64,000 nucleotides of DNA from Sphaerochaetaceae bacterium (GTDB lineage: Bacteria; Spirochaetota; Spirochaetia; Sphaerochaetales; Sphaerochaetaceae): the NCBI GenBank assembly GCA_028532915.1, contig JAQQAI010000089.1, positions 186,001 through 250,000 of the forward strand, in the 5' to 3' direction. Position 1 is the stretch's first letter. Every line of letters starts with the position of its first letter. Both the position numbers and the translations under genes were made by a program. Below, piece after piece: positions 54,852 through 63,044 of the stretch. The notes under the pieces were generated by a model. The model made no database searches, was not told the DNA's origin, and was given only the letters and a program-made list of their open reading frames with translations.

Positions 54852-56294
54852 AGCAAGATCTATCTGCAGCCTCTTCGGATAATGATACCCTGTAAAATTC
54901 TCGAACTGAAGTCTTCCCTGAGAGATCAGCATATCGATGCCGAAATAGAGACGCGAACCGCTCGTCCTTGCTCTTTCGAGCATCGGGGTGTACTTCGGAT
55001 CATAGATGAGTTCATATACATGATGCCTTTCGCTGAAGGTAAATGACGGTATGGGGTCGAAGGAGCCGCAGCTGCGCATCCCTGCCGGAGTCGTCTGCAC
55101 GACAAGATCGACCGACTGATACAGAGAGGCATTCTCAAGCTTGTCATAGGCGCTCATGGTCTCATCGGCAAGGTTCTTCGCCTTTTTGACATCACGGTTG
55201 ATGATGACGACTTTGCACCCGTAATTTCTCAATGCCCACACCACCGAACGTGCAGCCCCACCGGCTCCGACAACAAGAGCACTTCTGATGCTCTTGTCCT
55301 GAATACGGGGAATCAATGCCGTGATGAACCCGTAATAGTCGGTATTGGTTCCCATCCACAGATTCTTTGCTCTTACGACAGTGTTGCACGATCCTATCTG
55401 TTTGACCTCTCTTGTAATCTTTCCCAGATAGGGAAGAACTGCCTGTTTATGAGGTACGGTGACGGAAAAGCCGTATAATGGCAGCATCTCGGCAAGAACG
55501 AAGAACGAGCGGACAGAATCGACCTGAAACGGGACATATATAGCATTGAACTTGATTTCTGCGAAGCCGGGATTCTGAATGTATGGGGAGCGGGTGTGGA
55601 GCACAGGATTCCCGATGATCCCGTAGATATGGGTCCGGTCATTCACCAGATGGGCTCTGTATACATCGTGCATCGTCTTAGCGCTGATCTGCCCGGGCGC
55701 TATCTCATTCTCACTGGTAAAAGTGAGCATCGATCCGAGCCGCTTATAAAGAATCCTCGTGGGAACACCATACGGTCCCATCCCCACGATGATCTTCCCG
55801 GTAATATGGCTCAGTTCCTTTTCGATTCTGAAAAGCTGGATGACATCCAGCACCGAATTGGGTGTGACTGCTATCTTCGGGATCTGACCTTTAGAAGAAA
55901 GCCTGCTTATCTGGTGATACAGATCGGTCGGAATCCCGTTGAAATCATGAAAGGAACGGATGATTTTGATATTCTTCTGCTGAGCCTTCTGCAGTATGAC
56001 CGAACGCTTGATATCCTCTTCGATATCGACATAAGCGAAATTTCCGTCCAGAGCACGTTCAAGGAGAGCCATTCTCCGTTTTTCACTGTCCTCAAATGCA
56101 CCTCCGTCCGATTTTCTCCGGCAGGTGAGGATGACGGGAACATCGGTCAGATCGGGAAAAGATGCAGCCTTCTTTTTCTCCCCATCGTTCAGCAGATCCA
56201 TTCTCAATTCAACTAATTCTATATATTCACTATTTCTATGTATCAAATCCAGATTTTCTTCAATGGTAGTACCGGTCAATACCAAACATATCAT
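54837..56294 (-). CDS. Bifunctional 3-dehydroquinate dehydratase / shikimate dehydrogenase (AroD-AroE fusion)
   Basis: A 485-residue two-domain enzyme catalysing steps three and four of the shikimate pathway. The N-terminal type I dehydratase (about 1-215) shows ELRMD (29-33), H116 in SFHDF and the Schiff-base K140 in PKIAVTPNS. The C-terminal dehydrogenase (about 223-485) has VPHK (K283) and NTD (D319), with the NADP site at VVGAGGAARSVVWAL. The shikimate loop reads HTRSPYIQN where HS-x-SP-x-x-HN is usual. Fusions of this order occur in plants, Chlamydia and some spirochetes. The ATG at 56294 follows GGAGGGA and a good promoter. Confidence 0.95.
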   Translation of the reverse strand: MICLVLTGTTIEENLDLIHRNSEYIELVELRMDLLNDGEKKKAASFPDLTDVPVILTCRRKSDGGAFEDSEKRRMALLERALDGNFAYVDIEEDIKRSVILQKAQQKNIKIIRSFHDFNGIPTDLYHQISRLSSKGQIPKIAVTPNSVLDVIQLFRIEKELSHITGKIIVGMGPYGVPTRILYKRLGSMLTFTSENEIAPGQISAKTMHDVYRAHLVNDRTHIYGIIGNPVLHTRSPYIQNPGFAEIKFNAIYVPFQVDSVRSFFVLAEMLPLYGFSVTVPHKQAVLPYLGKITREVKQIGSCNTVVRAKNLWMGTNTDYYGFITALIPRIQDKSIRSALVVGAGGAARSVVWALRNYGCKVVIINRDVKKAKNLADETMSAYDKLENASLYQSVDLVVQTTPAGMRSCGSFDPIPSFTFSERHHVYELIYDPKYTPMLERARTSGSRLYFGIDMLISQGRLQFENFTGYHYPKRLQIDLALEEN

Positions 56295-56379
56295 ATCCTG
56301 TCCCTCCGTATCATTGAAAACACCTTATTGACGTCATGAAGGACTTCTTGCATCCCGACGTACCATTATGATACGTTTT

Positions 56380-56408
56380 ATCATACTAGTATGATGAGTA
56401 ATCTGCAA
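56380..56408 (-). promoter_or_regulatory. aroDE promoter overlapped by a perfect palindrome
   Basis: On the minus strand, TTGCAG (56403-56408) with a 17-base spacer to TATGAT (56380-56385). The -10 lies inside the 16-base perfect palindrome ATCATACTAGTATGAT (56380-56395), a likely operator. A second ATGAT-type half-site lies at 56367-56373. The same region must also serve the divergent ABC-F gene. Confidence 0.6.
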
Positions 56409-56434
56409 CACCTTAAGGACCGTTAGAGGAACGA

Positions 56435-58393
56435 ATGAAAACCCTGCAAGTACAACACATAAATTTAGCCTATGGCGAAAGAGAACTGCTCAAAGATGTA
56501 AGTTTCACCCTCTCTGAACGATCGCGTTCTGCTCTCGCAGGGGGAAACGGCTCGGGAAAATCGACATTGCTCAAGATCATATCGGGAATCATCAACGCCG
56601 ATACCGGGGAGATCACAATGACAAGGGGGATGAGGATATCTTATCTGCCCCAATCCGATATAGTTCACAAAGGGCGATCGCTGTTCGAAGAAGTGGAAAC
56701 CTCTTTCGAACGCTTCAATCCGATCCTCGATTCGATCAGTCAGATAGAACAGGAACTTGCCGACCCGTCTGCAGAGTCCGCCGAGATCGAGCAGCTGCTC
56801 ATCGAGCTCCATGAACTTCAGGAAACGATTCTTCACAGTTCTTATTATCAGAGAGATGCCGTCATCGAAAGGATCCTGAAAGGTCTCGGGTTCGCCCCTG
56901 AGGATTTCGGTAAGCTGTGTGAGACCTTCAGCGGCGGATGGCAGATGAGAATCGCACTGGCTAAGGTCCTGTCCGACGATCCAGACGTCATGCTCCTTGA
57001 CGAACCGACGAACTATCTCGATATAGAATCGCGCATCTGGCTGAGAAACTATATCCGTCAATATCAGGGAGCTATCATGATGGTATCGCATGATCAGGAT
57101 TTCCTCGATGAGACAGTCGATGAGGTGTATGAACTGTTCGGGGGTCATCTCAGACGGTATAAGGGAAACTACACAAAATACACCCGGGTGAGAAAAGAAG
57201 AACTTGAACGGCTGCATGCGGCGCATCAGCGGCAGGTCAGAGAGATAGAGAGAACCGAACGATTCATAGAGAGATTCAGGTACAAGGCATCAAAGGCGAA
57301 ACAGGTCCAAAGCAGAGAGAAGCAGCTCGAGAAGATCGATCTTATCGAGATTCCTCCACACCTCAAAAGCCTCTCCTTCTCCTTCCCTCCTCCTCTACAC
57401 AGCGGAAACGATATCTTCACAATAAAGGATCTGTCGAAACGATACGGTGAGAATACTATCTTTTCCGAACTCTCGCTGAATGTTAACAAGGGCGACAGAC
57501 TTGCGATCACAGGTCACAACGGAGCCGGAAAGACAACTCTCCTGAGAATGCTCAGCGGTATAGACACCGATTACGAGGGAACGATCACAGTCGGCTCGGA
57601 TGTAAAAATCGGCTATTTCGCCCAGGATACCGAGAAGACCCTCCATCCAGAACTGACGATCTACGAGGAAGTCGAACAGGTGGCCTCTATCGGCGATATC
57701 CCGAGACTCCGTTCTCTTCTCGGTTCGTTTCTGTTCACCAGCGATGATATCGACAAGAAGGTTGCCGTTCTGAGCGGCGGAGAACGAAGCCGTCTGGCGC
57801 TTTTGAAGATACTTCTACACCCGGTCAACGTTCTCATCCTCGATGAACCGACGAACCACCTCGATATCAACGCTAAACAGATGCTCGTTCGCGCCCTGAA
57901 AGAATACAAAGGGACTCTCCTGTTCGTATCCCACGATACCTACTTCGTCAAAAGGATCGCTTCCTCGATACTCTATCTCAGTGAGGATTCCCCTCAACTG
58001 TTCGTCGGAGACTGGGATTACTTCTCCTATCGACTTGAACAGAAAGAGCTTCTCACCTCCCTTGAAGAGCCCGCTTCACAGAATGCTTCCCGCAAGCAGG
58101 AAGAACAGCCGAAATCATCGGTTATCGAACGCAAAGAGTACAATAAGGCAAGAAACAGACTACAGAATCTGATCCAGCAGCAGCACAAGCTGATCGAGTC
58201 AATCGAAGCTATCGACAATAAAGTCGAAGAAGTGACGATCAAAATGGGAGAGAAGGAAAATTATAGTGATAAAGAGAGAATCACCTCCCTTATTGCTATG
58301 AAAGAGAAGCTTGAAAAAGAAAAGGAAGAGGCTGAAGAGAATTGGTTTGCGATGGGAGAACAGATCGAACAGCTGAAGGAATACATAGGATGA
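56435..58393 (+). CDS. ABC-F family ATPase (Uup/YdiF-like)
   Basis: A 652-residue soluble protein with two ABC domains and no membrane part. The first domain has GGNGSGKSTLL and the signature FSGGWQMRIALAK; the second has GHNGAGKTTLLRM and LSGGERSRLALLK. The linker (about 235-300) is the helical P-site tRNA-interaction motif region, and the C-terminus carries a long coiled coil (about 560-650). ABC-F proteins act on ribosomes, relieving stalls or antibiotic block. Which substrate is unknown. The GAGG site precedes the ATG. It overlaps maf by ATGA. Confidence 0.93.
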   Translation: MKTLQVQHINLAYGERELLKDVSFTLSERSRSALAGGNGSGKSTLLKIISGIINADTGEITMTRGMRISYLPQSDIVHKGRSLFEEVETSFERFNPILDSISQIEQELADPSAESAEIEQLLIELHELQETILHSSYYQRDAVIERILKGLGFAPEDFGKLCETFSGGWQMRIALAKVLSDDPDVMLLDEPTNYLDIESRIWLRNYIRQYQGAIMMVSHDQDFLDETVDEVYELFGGHLRRYKGNYTKYTRVRKEELERLHAAHQRQVREIERTERFIERFRYKASKAKQVQSREKQLEKIDLIEIPPHLKSLSFSFPPPLHSGNDIFTIKDLSKRYGENTIFSELSLNVNKGDRLAITGHNGAGKTTLLRMLSGIDTDYEGTITVGSDVKIGYFAQDTEKTLHPELTIYEEVEQVASIGDIPRLRSLLGSFLFTSDDIDKKVAVLSGGERSRLALLKILLHPVNVLILDEPTNHLDINAKQMLVRALKEYKGTLLFVSHDTYFVKRIASSILYLSEDSPQLFVGDWDYFSYRLEQKELLTSLEEPASQNASRKQEEQPKSSVIERKEYNKARNRLQNLIQQQHKLIESIEAIDNKVEEVTIKMGEKENYSDKERITSLIAMKEKLEKEKEEAEENWFAMGEQIEQLKEYIG

Positions 58394-59010
58394 ACGGAAC
58401 GAAAGTGATTCTTGCGAGCCAGAGCAGTGCAAGAAAAGCCCTTCTGCAGCAATCAGGATTTACTGTCATACCTATACCAACACTTACTGACGAAAGCCAC
58501 AGCATCAAAGATCCGTCCGAAGCAGCTCAGACATTGGCACTTCGAAAACTTCATGTCTGCCTGTCAAGATCGGGGGCATTCACCTTTGCAGTCATTGCAG
58601 CCGATACGATCGTCAGCATAGACGGTACACAAATCGGGAAACCGGCAGACCGCAACGAGGCTTTTTCGCAGCTTTCGCTGCTGCAGGGACGCAGCCATAC
58701 AGTAATAAGCGGCTATGCCGTTTTTCTCCCCCTTTCAGAGAAAAGAGGGAGGATATACTGCGGCTGTGATGAGGTCACGGTACGATTTTTCCCTCTTGAT
58801 GAATCACAGATCGAATCATACCTCTCAACGGATGAATACATCGGTGCTGCAGGGTCTTATCGCATCCAGCAGAGAGGAAAACAGCTGATTTCGTCAATTA
58901 GTGGAGATTTCTCCACGGTCGTAGGCTTGCCAATAACGAAGATTTCTGCCATATTAGAAAAACCTGAGAATTTTTTATATCAGGAATATCCACCAAATGG
59001 TGAGAAATAG
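58390..59010 (+). CDS. maf: Maf-family nucleotide pyrophosphatase
   Basis: A 206-residue enzyme that removes pyrophosphate from non-canonical nucleotides such as m5UTP, dTTP or modified UTP. The first signature [17 protein letters not shown] and the second [17 protein letters not shown] are both intact. The ATG at 58390 overlaps the ABC-F stop by four bases. It is followed by rpsB after 44 bases containing a hairpin. Confidence 0.93.
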   Translation: MNGTKVILASQSSARKALLQQSGFTVIPIPTLTDESHSIKDPSEAAQTLALRKLHVCLSRSGAFTFAVIAADTIVSIDGTQIGKPADRNEAFSQLSLLQGRSHTVISGYAVFLPLSEKRGRIYCGCDEVTVRFFPLDESQIESYLSTDEYIGAAGSYRIQQRGKQLISSISGDFSTVVGLPITKISAILEKPENFLYQEYPPNGEK

Positions 59011-59017
59011 CGAAGGG

Positions 59018-59042
59018 GACAGTATCAGTTCTGATAACTGTC
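59018..59042 (+). promoter_or_regulatory. Hairpin in the rpsB leader
   Basis: GACAGTATCAG and CTGATAACTGTC form an 11-bp stem with one bulged A and a two-base loop, ending two bases before the AGGAGG ribosome site. It could control S2 translation, as a leader RNA does for rpsB in other bacteria. Confidence 0.45.
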
Positions 59043-59054
59043 ACAGGAGGAAAT

Positions 59055-59996
59055 GTGTCCGTAGTCACAATGAAAAGCCTGCTCGAATCAGGCGTACATT
59101 TTGGTCACCAGACCAAAAGATGGAATCCAAAGATGGCCCGCTTTATCTTCTCAGAAAGAAACGGGATCCATATCATCGATCTTCAGAAGACAAGTGCCTG
59201 TATTGTAGAGGCATACGATGCTGTCAGAGCTCAGGTCAAAAACGGTAAACCTATTCTTTTCATAGGTACCAAGAAACAGGCTCAGCAGACAATCGAAAAC
59301 GAAGCTAAACGCTGTGGAATGCCGTATGTCAACAACAGATGGCTCGGCGGTATGCTTACCAACTTCACAACTATCAAAAAATCAATCAACCGCTTGAAAA
59401 AGCTTGAGAAAGAGGAGCTCGACGGTACGCTGCAAAGTTATACCAAAAAAGAGATCGCTCTCCATCTCAAAGAAAAGAATAAGTTAGAGAAAAACCTCGG
59501 CGGTATCAAAGAGATGAAAGAATTGCCCGGTGCGATCTTTATCATCGATACCAAAAAGGAATCTATCGCAGTAGCAGAGGCAAAGCGTCTCGGTATCCCC
59601 GTGATCGCTGTCGTCGATACTAACTGCGATCCCACAAACATCGATTATCCCATCCCGGGTAACGATGATGCTATCAGAGCGATCTCTCTGTTCGTAGAGA
59701 TCATCGCGAATGCAGTGTTGGATGCCGACAATGAAGTCGGAATCGAAATCATCGAAACCCTCCCTGAACTCGAAACAGCTGTCAAGGAGGTTGAAGAACC
59801 TGTCGAAGAAGAAGCTCCTGCAGCCGAGGAAGAGGAAGTTGTCTTCGCAACCGATGATGAGGTCACTGACTATACCAAATTCGATGCAGATCTAGCCGCA
59901 CCGAAAGAAGAGGAAGAGGAAGTCTCTAAAGTCAAGGCTGTCAAGGTTACCGAAGGCGGTATAGAGGTCGACGAAGAGATCCTTTACGAAGATTAA
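59055..59996 (+). CDS. rpsB: 30S ribosomal protein S2
   Basis: A 313-residue ribosomal protein. The S2 body is normal: [20 protein letters not shown] at the start, then [10 protein letters not shown] and [21 protein letters not shown]. After about residue 240 comes a 65-70-residue tail rich in Glu and Asp that is absent from E. coli S2. The start is GTG at 59055, four bases after AGGAGG; the next ATG (59070) is also possible. It is followed by tsf, as in most bacteria. Confidence 0.97.
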   Translation: MSVVTMKSLLESGVHFGHQTKRWNPKMARFIFSERNGIHIIDLQKTSACIVEAYDAVRAQVKNGKPILFIGTKKQAQQTIENEAKRCGMPYVNNRWLGGMLTNFTTIKKSINRLKKLEKEELDGTLQSYTKKEIALHLKEKNKLEKNLGGIKEMKELPGAIFIIDTKKESIAVAEAKRLGIPVIAVVDTNCDPTNIDYPIPGNDDAIRAISLFVEIIANAVLDADNEVGIEIIETLPELETAVKEVEEPVEEEAPAAEEEEVVFATDDEVTDYTKFDADLAAPKEEEEEVSKVKAVKVTEGGIEVDEEILYED

Positions 59997-60016
59997 TCGA
60001 AAACAAGGAGTTATTC

Positions 60017-60859
60017 ATGGCAATTAGCGCAAAAATAGTTAAAGAACTGCGTGACGCTACCGGCGCAGGTATGATGGATTGTAAGAAAGCTCTTGTCGAA
60101 TCCGATGGAGATTTCGCAAAAGCTGAAAAGATTCTGAAAGAGATGGGACTCGCTGCAGTAGCAAAAAGAGCAGGAAGAGCAACCAATAACGGAAGAGCAT
60201 TCACAGCAATCAGAGACGGAAAGGCTGTCATTCTTGAAATGGCCTGTGAAACTGACTTTGTCGCCCGTAACGTCGATTTCATCGCTCTCGGCGAACAGCT
60301 GTGCAACGATATCATCGATAACGGATATACCGAGATTTGTCCTGAACTTGAAAATCAGGTACAGGGACTGATCACTAAGATCAAAGAGAACATGTCTCTG
60401 AAAAGATTCGAGGTGTTTGATGTTGACTCCTCCACTCTGGCCAGTGCCTACATCCACGGAGAAGGAACTCTCGCGACCCTCGTTCTGCTCACTTCAACCG
60501 ATGCTGAAGCGATCGGGAAAGATGAAGTTAAGGAACTGTCCAACGACCTTGCTCTTCATGTAGCGGCATTCAACCCTCTGTATCTGGACAAGAGCGATGT
60601 TGATGAAGCCTATGTGAACGAGAATAAAGAGATTTTCACCAAACAGGCTCTCTCGCTGGGTAAACCGGAGAAGGTCGTAGCAGGTATCGTTCAGGGAAAA
60701 CTCAACAAGCACTTCACTGAGATCTGCTTCATGCAGCAGGCATTTGTCAAAGATGACAGTATGAGTGTAGAAAAAGTTCTCCAGAAAGTTTCCAAAGAAG
60801 TTGGTGCGACATTGAAAGTTGTCAGCTATACTTGTTATAAAGTCGGTGTTGACGCTTAA
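60017..60859 (+). CDS. tsf: Elongation factor Ts
   Basis: A 280-residue nucleotide-exchange factor for EF-Tu. The N-terminal UBA-like motif VKELRDATGAGMMDCKKAL and the core segment ETDFVARN are diagnostic. The AAGGAG site is seven bases before the ATG. It follows rpsB by 20 bases; a hairpin follows its stop. pyrH, usual at this point in many bacteria, is missing. Confidence 0.97.
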   Translation: MAISAKIVKELRDATGAGMMDCKKALVESDGDFAKAEKILKEMGLAAVAKRAGRATNNGRAFTAIRDGKAVILEMACETDFVARNVDFIALGEQLCNDIIDNGYTEICPELENQVQGLITKIKENMSLKRFEVFDVDSSTLASAYIHGEGTLATLVLLTSTDAEAIGKDEVKELSNDLALHVAAFNPLYLDKSDVDEAYVNENKEIFTKQALSLGKPEKVVAGIVQGKLNKHFTEICFMQQAFVKDDSMSVEKVLQKVSKEVGATLKVVSYTCYKVGVDA

Positions 60860-60878
60860 AGACGATCAATTACGATCC

Positions 60879-60903
60879 ACACCGTCTCGAAAAGAGGCGG
60901 TGT
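60879..60903 (+). other. Hairpin between tsf and frr
   Basis: A 10-bp stem (ACACCGTCTC against GAGGCGGTGT, one wobble pair) with a five-base loop GAAAA. Only TTTA follows, so termination is probably weak; it may set the ratio of rpsB-tsf to frr. Confidence 0.55.
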
Positions 60904-60921
60904 TTACTGTTGGAGGATGAT

Positions 60922-61476
60922 ATGAAAGCAATTTTAGATACCTGCGAATCTAAAATGAAAAAGAGTGTTGCGAGTCTATCGCATGAGTACACCTCATTAC
61001 GCACCGGCAGAGCTTCTGCCGCTCTTTTTGACAAGATAAAAGTCGATTACTACGGACAGGAGACACCTCTTTCCCAGGTGGCAAGTATCTCGGTTCCTGA
61101 AGCGCGGCTTGTCGTGATTCAGCCGTGGGATAAGAGTCTTCTCGCCCCGATCGAAAGAGCTATTCTGAAATCGGAACTGGGCCTTAATCCCAACAACGAC
61201 GGAAAACTTCTCAGGATCAACTTCCCTCCCCTCACCGAGGAGAGACGTAAAGAACTTGCTAAGAGTGCTAAGAACACCAGCGAACAGTTCAAAGTAGCCA
61301 TCCGCAATATTCGCAGAGAAGCCATAGACGAACTGAAGAAAAAACAGAAAGCGAGTGAAATATCTGAAGATGAGCTCAAAGACGGTGAGAACAAAGTTCA
61401 GAAGATGACTGACACGTATATCGGACAAGTCAGCGATCTGGCAGGTGAGAAAGAAAAAGAGATCTTGGACATCTGA
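60922..61476 (+). CDS. frr: Ribosome recycling factor
   Basis: A 184-residue factor that splits post-termination ribosomes together with EF-G. The text LRTGRASAALFDKIKVDYYG and INFPPLTEERRKELAK are typical. The start is the ATG at 60922 after GGAGG; the open frame includes a TTG four codons earlier. It probably works with the EF-G2-type protein encoded at 36409. uppS begins 22 bases later. Confidence 0.97.
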   Translation: MKAILDTCESKMKKSVASLSHEYTSLRTGRASAALFDKIKVDYYGQETPLSQVASISVPEARLVVIQPWDKSLLAPIERAILKSELGLNPNNDGKLLRINFPPLTEERRKELAKSAKNTSEQFKVAIRNIRREAIDELKKKQKASEISEDELKDGENKVQKMTDTYIGQVSDLAGEKEKEILDI

Positions 61477-61498
61477 TGCTGCAGAGATTGGACTGAAG

Positions 61499-62203
61499 AT
61501 GCAAGAAAACAAATATCCTGACCATATCGGAATAATCATGGACGGTAACGGGAGATGGGCCACCAAACGCTCACTCCCGCGTACCATGGGACATTTCGAA
61601 GGTATAAAAGCCGCTAAACGGGTAGTCAAGGCAGCTACCGAATTACAGATTCCCTTCATTACCTTCTATGTATTCTCGACGGAGAACTGGAGAAGGCCGA
61701 AGGAAGAGGTAAAGTACCTGATGAATCTTCTCTCATCCAGGCTCTTCAGCGAGACCGATTTCTACAACAGACTCGGTGCAAAGATCCTCATCAGAGGAGA
61801 TCTCGACAAATTCCCTAAGGATGTCGCCGCCACGATGGATGCAACCCAGGAAGCAACCAGAGATAATGAGAAGATCACAGTCTCACTTGCGGTTAACTAC
61901 GGAGGGCAGGATGAGATCATCCGTGCAGTCAGAAAATGGGCGAAATTTACTGAAGACCGGCCTTGTCTGAATACCGAAACTCTGCGGACATTCTTCGATC
62001 ACCCTTTTATCCCTCCTGTCGATCTTATCATCAGAACCGGCGGAGAAAAACGTCTTTCAAATTTTTTATTATGGGATTCAGCCTATGCGGAACTTGCGTT
62101 CTTTGATACACTTTGGCCGCAATGGGGGGCTGCAGAATTGAAAAATGCATGTGAAGACTTTGCAGGGAGAACTCGACGTTTCGGGGGTGTTCTGAATGAA
62201 TAG
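61499..62203 (+). CDS. uppS: Undecaprenyl diphosphate synthase
   Basis: A 234-residue cis-prenyltransferase that makes the lipid carrier for peptidoglycan. IMDGNGRWATKRSLPR holds the catalytic Asp, TFYVFSTENW the next region, and the end has RTGGEKRLSNFLLW and FFDTLWPQW. The start was set at the ATG at 61499; no strong ribosome site is seen, so coupling to frr is possible. It overlaps cdsA by eight bases. Confidence 0.96.
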   Translation: MQENKYPDHIGIIMDGNGRWATKRSLPRTMGHFEGIKAAKRVVKAATELQIPFITFYVFSTENWRRPKEEVKYLMNLLSSRLFSETDFYNRLGAKILIRGDLDKFPKDVAATMDATQEATRDNEKITVSLAVNYGGQDEIIRAVRKWAKFTEDRPCLNTETLRTFFDHPFIPPVDLIIRTGGEKRLSNFLLWDSAYAELAFFDTLWPQWGAAELKNACEDFAGRTRRFGGVLNE

Positions 62204-63032
62204 TGTTGTGAAGAGGGTGTTGCTCACCTTCACGGCGGTACCGGCCTTATTCTCTCTCATATATTTTTTCCCCCACTTCAATCATCTTCCATTTGCCCTC
62301 CTGACAGTCGGTGCTGTCATCATCGGTTCTGTTGAGATGAGAAAGATATTCTTCAGCGGGACCGAGAAACACTTCTACCTCATTTTTCTTTCTGCAGCAC
62401 TGCCGGTGCTCACCTACATCGAACAATCTTTCGCTTGTGGTACCCGTTACCTACCCTTATATATGATAGCAGTCGTATCGGTCATCATGAGTGTCGAGAT
62501 CTTCTCGGGTGCTTCAGACCATTTTACAGCTTCTATAGAGAGAGTGGCGAAATCGATTCTTCTTTTCATTTATCCCGGAGTCTTTGCCCTGTTTCTTGTC
62601 TACATCCTCTTTATGGAACATACGACTTTCCTCCTGATTCTTTTGTTTCTCATGGTCTTCGCCAATGATACATTCGCATATGTTTTCGGAATGTTATTCG
62701 GAAAGAACAACAGAAACATCTTCGCAGTTAGCCCAAACAAGAGTGTTGCCGGATTTATCGGCGGTCTGCTGATGACCGTCGTCATCGCATTCCTATACCA
62801 GCGTCTTGTTCCCGGCGGTCAGTCGATCATCACAGACCTACCTCTTTTGATCCTATCTCTTTTCATATCGCTCATAAGCAATATCGGAGATCTGGTGGAA
62901 TCCATGTTCAAAAGAAATGCTAACATCAAAGATTCAGGCTCTGTCATTCTCGGACGCGGAGGCCTTATGGATTCTATAGATTCTCTGCTTCTGAGCGCAC
63001 CATTCTTCTATTTCTTTCTCTCGGTACTATAA
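62196..63032 (+). CDS. cdsA: Phosphatidate cytidylyltransferase
   Basis: A 278-residue inner-membrane enzyme that makes CDP-diacylglycerol. About eight hydrophobic helices are present. The C-terminal signature is recognisable: SMFKRNANIKDSGSVILGRG, then GLMDSIDSLL. Against the usual family pattern (PGHGG-x-x-DR-x-D) it has LGRGG and DSID, so a conserved His and Arg are changed. It overlaps uppS and is followed by dxr after 12 bases. Confidence 0.93.
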   Translation: MNSVVKRVLLTFTAVPALFSLIYFFPHFNHLPFALLTVGAVIIGSVEMRKIFFSGTEKHFYLIFLSAALPVLTYIEQSFACGTRYLPLYMIAVVSVIMSVEIFSGASDHFTASIERVAKSILLFIYPGVFALFLVYILFMEHTTFLLILLFLMVFANDTFAYVFGMLFGKNNRNIFAVSPNKSVAGFIGGLLMTVVIAFLYQRLVPGGQSIITDLPLLILSLFISLISNIGDLVESMFKRNANIKDSGSVILGRGGLMDSIDSLLLSAPFFYFFLSVL

Positions 63033-63044
63033 GGAGTAAAAGCT

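Noticed and set aside
55596-56216. A 206-codon open frame on the plus strand inside aroDE
   Set aside because: It is antisense to a well-conserved two-domain enzyme and shows no family motif or ribosome site; open antisense frames are common in this codon usage.
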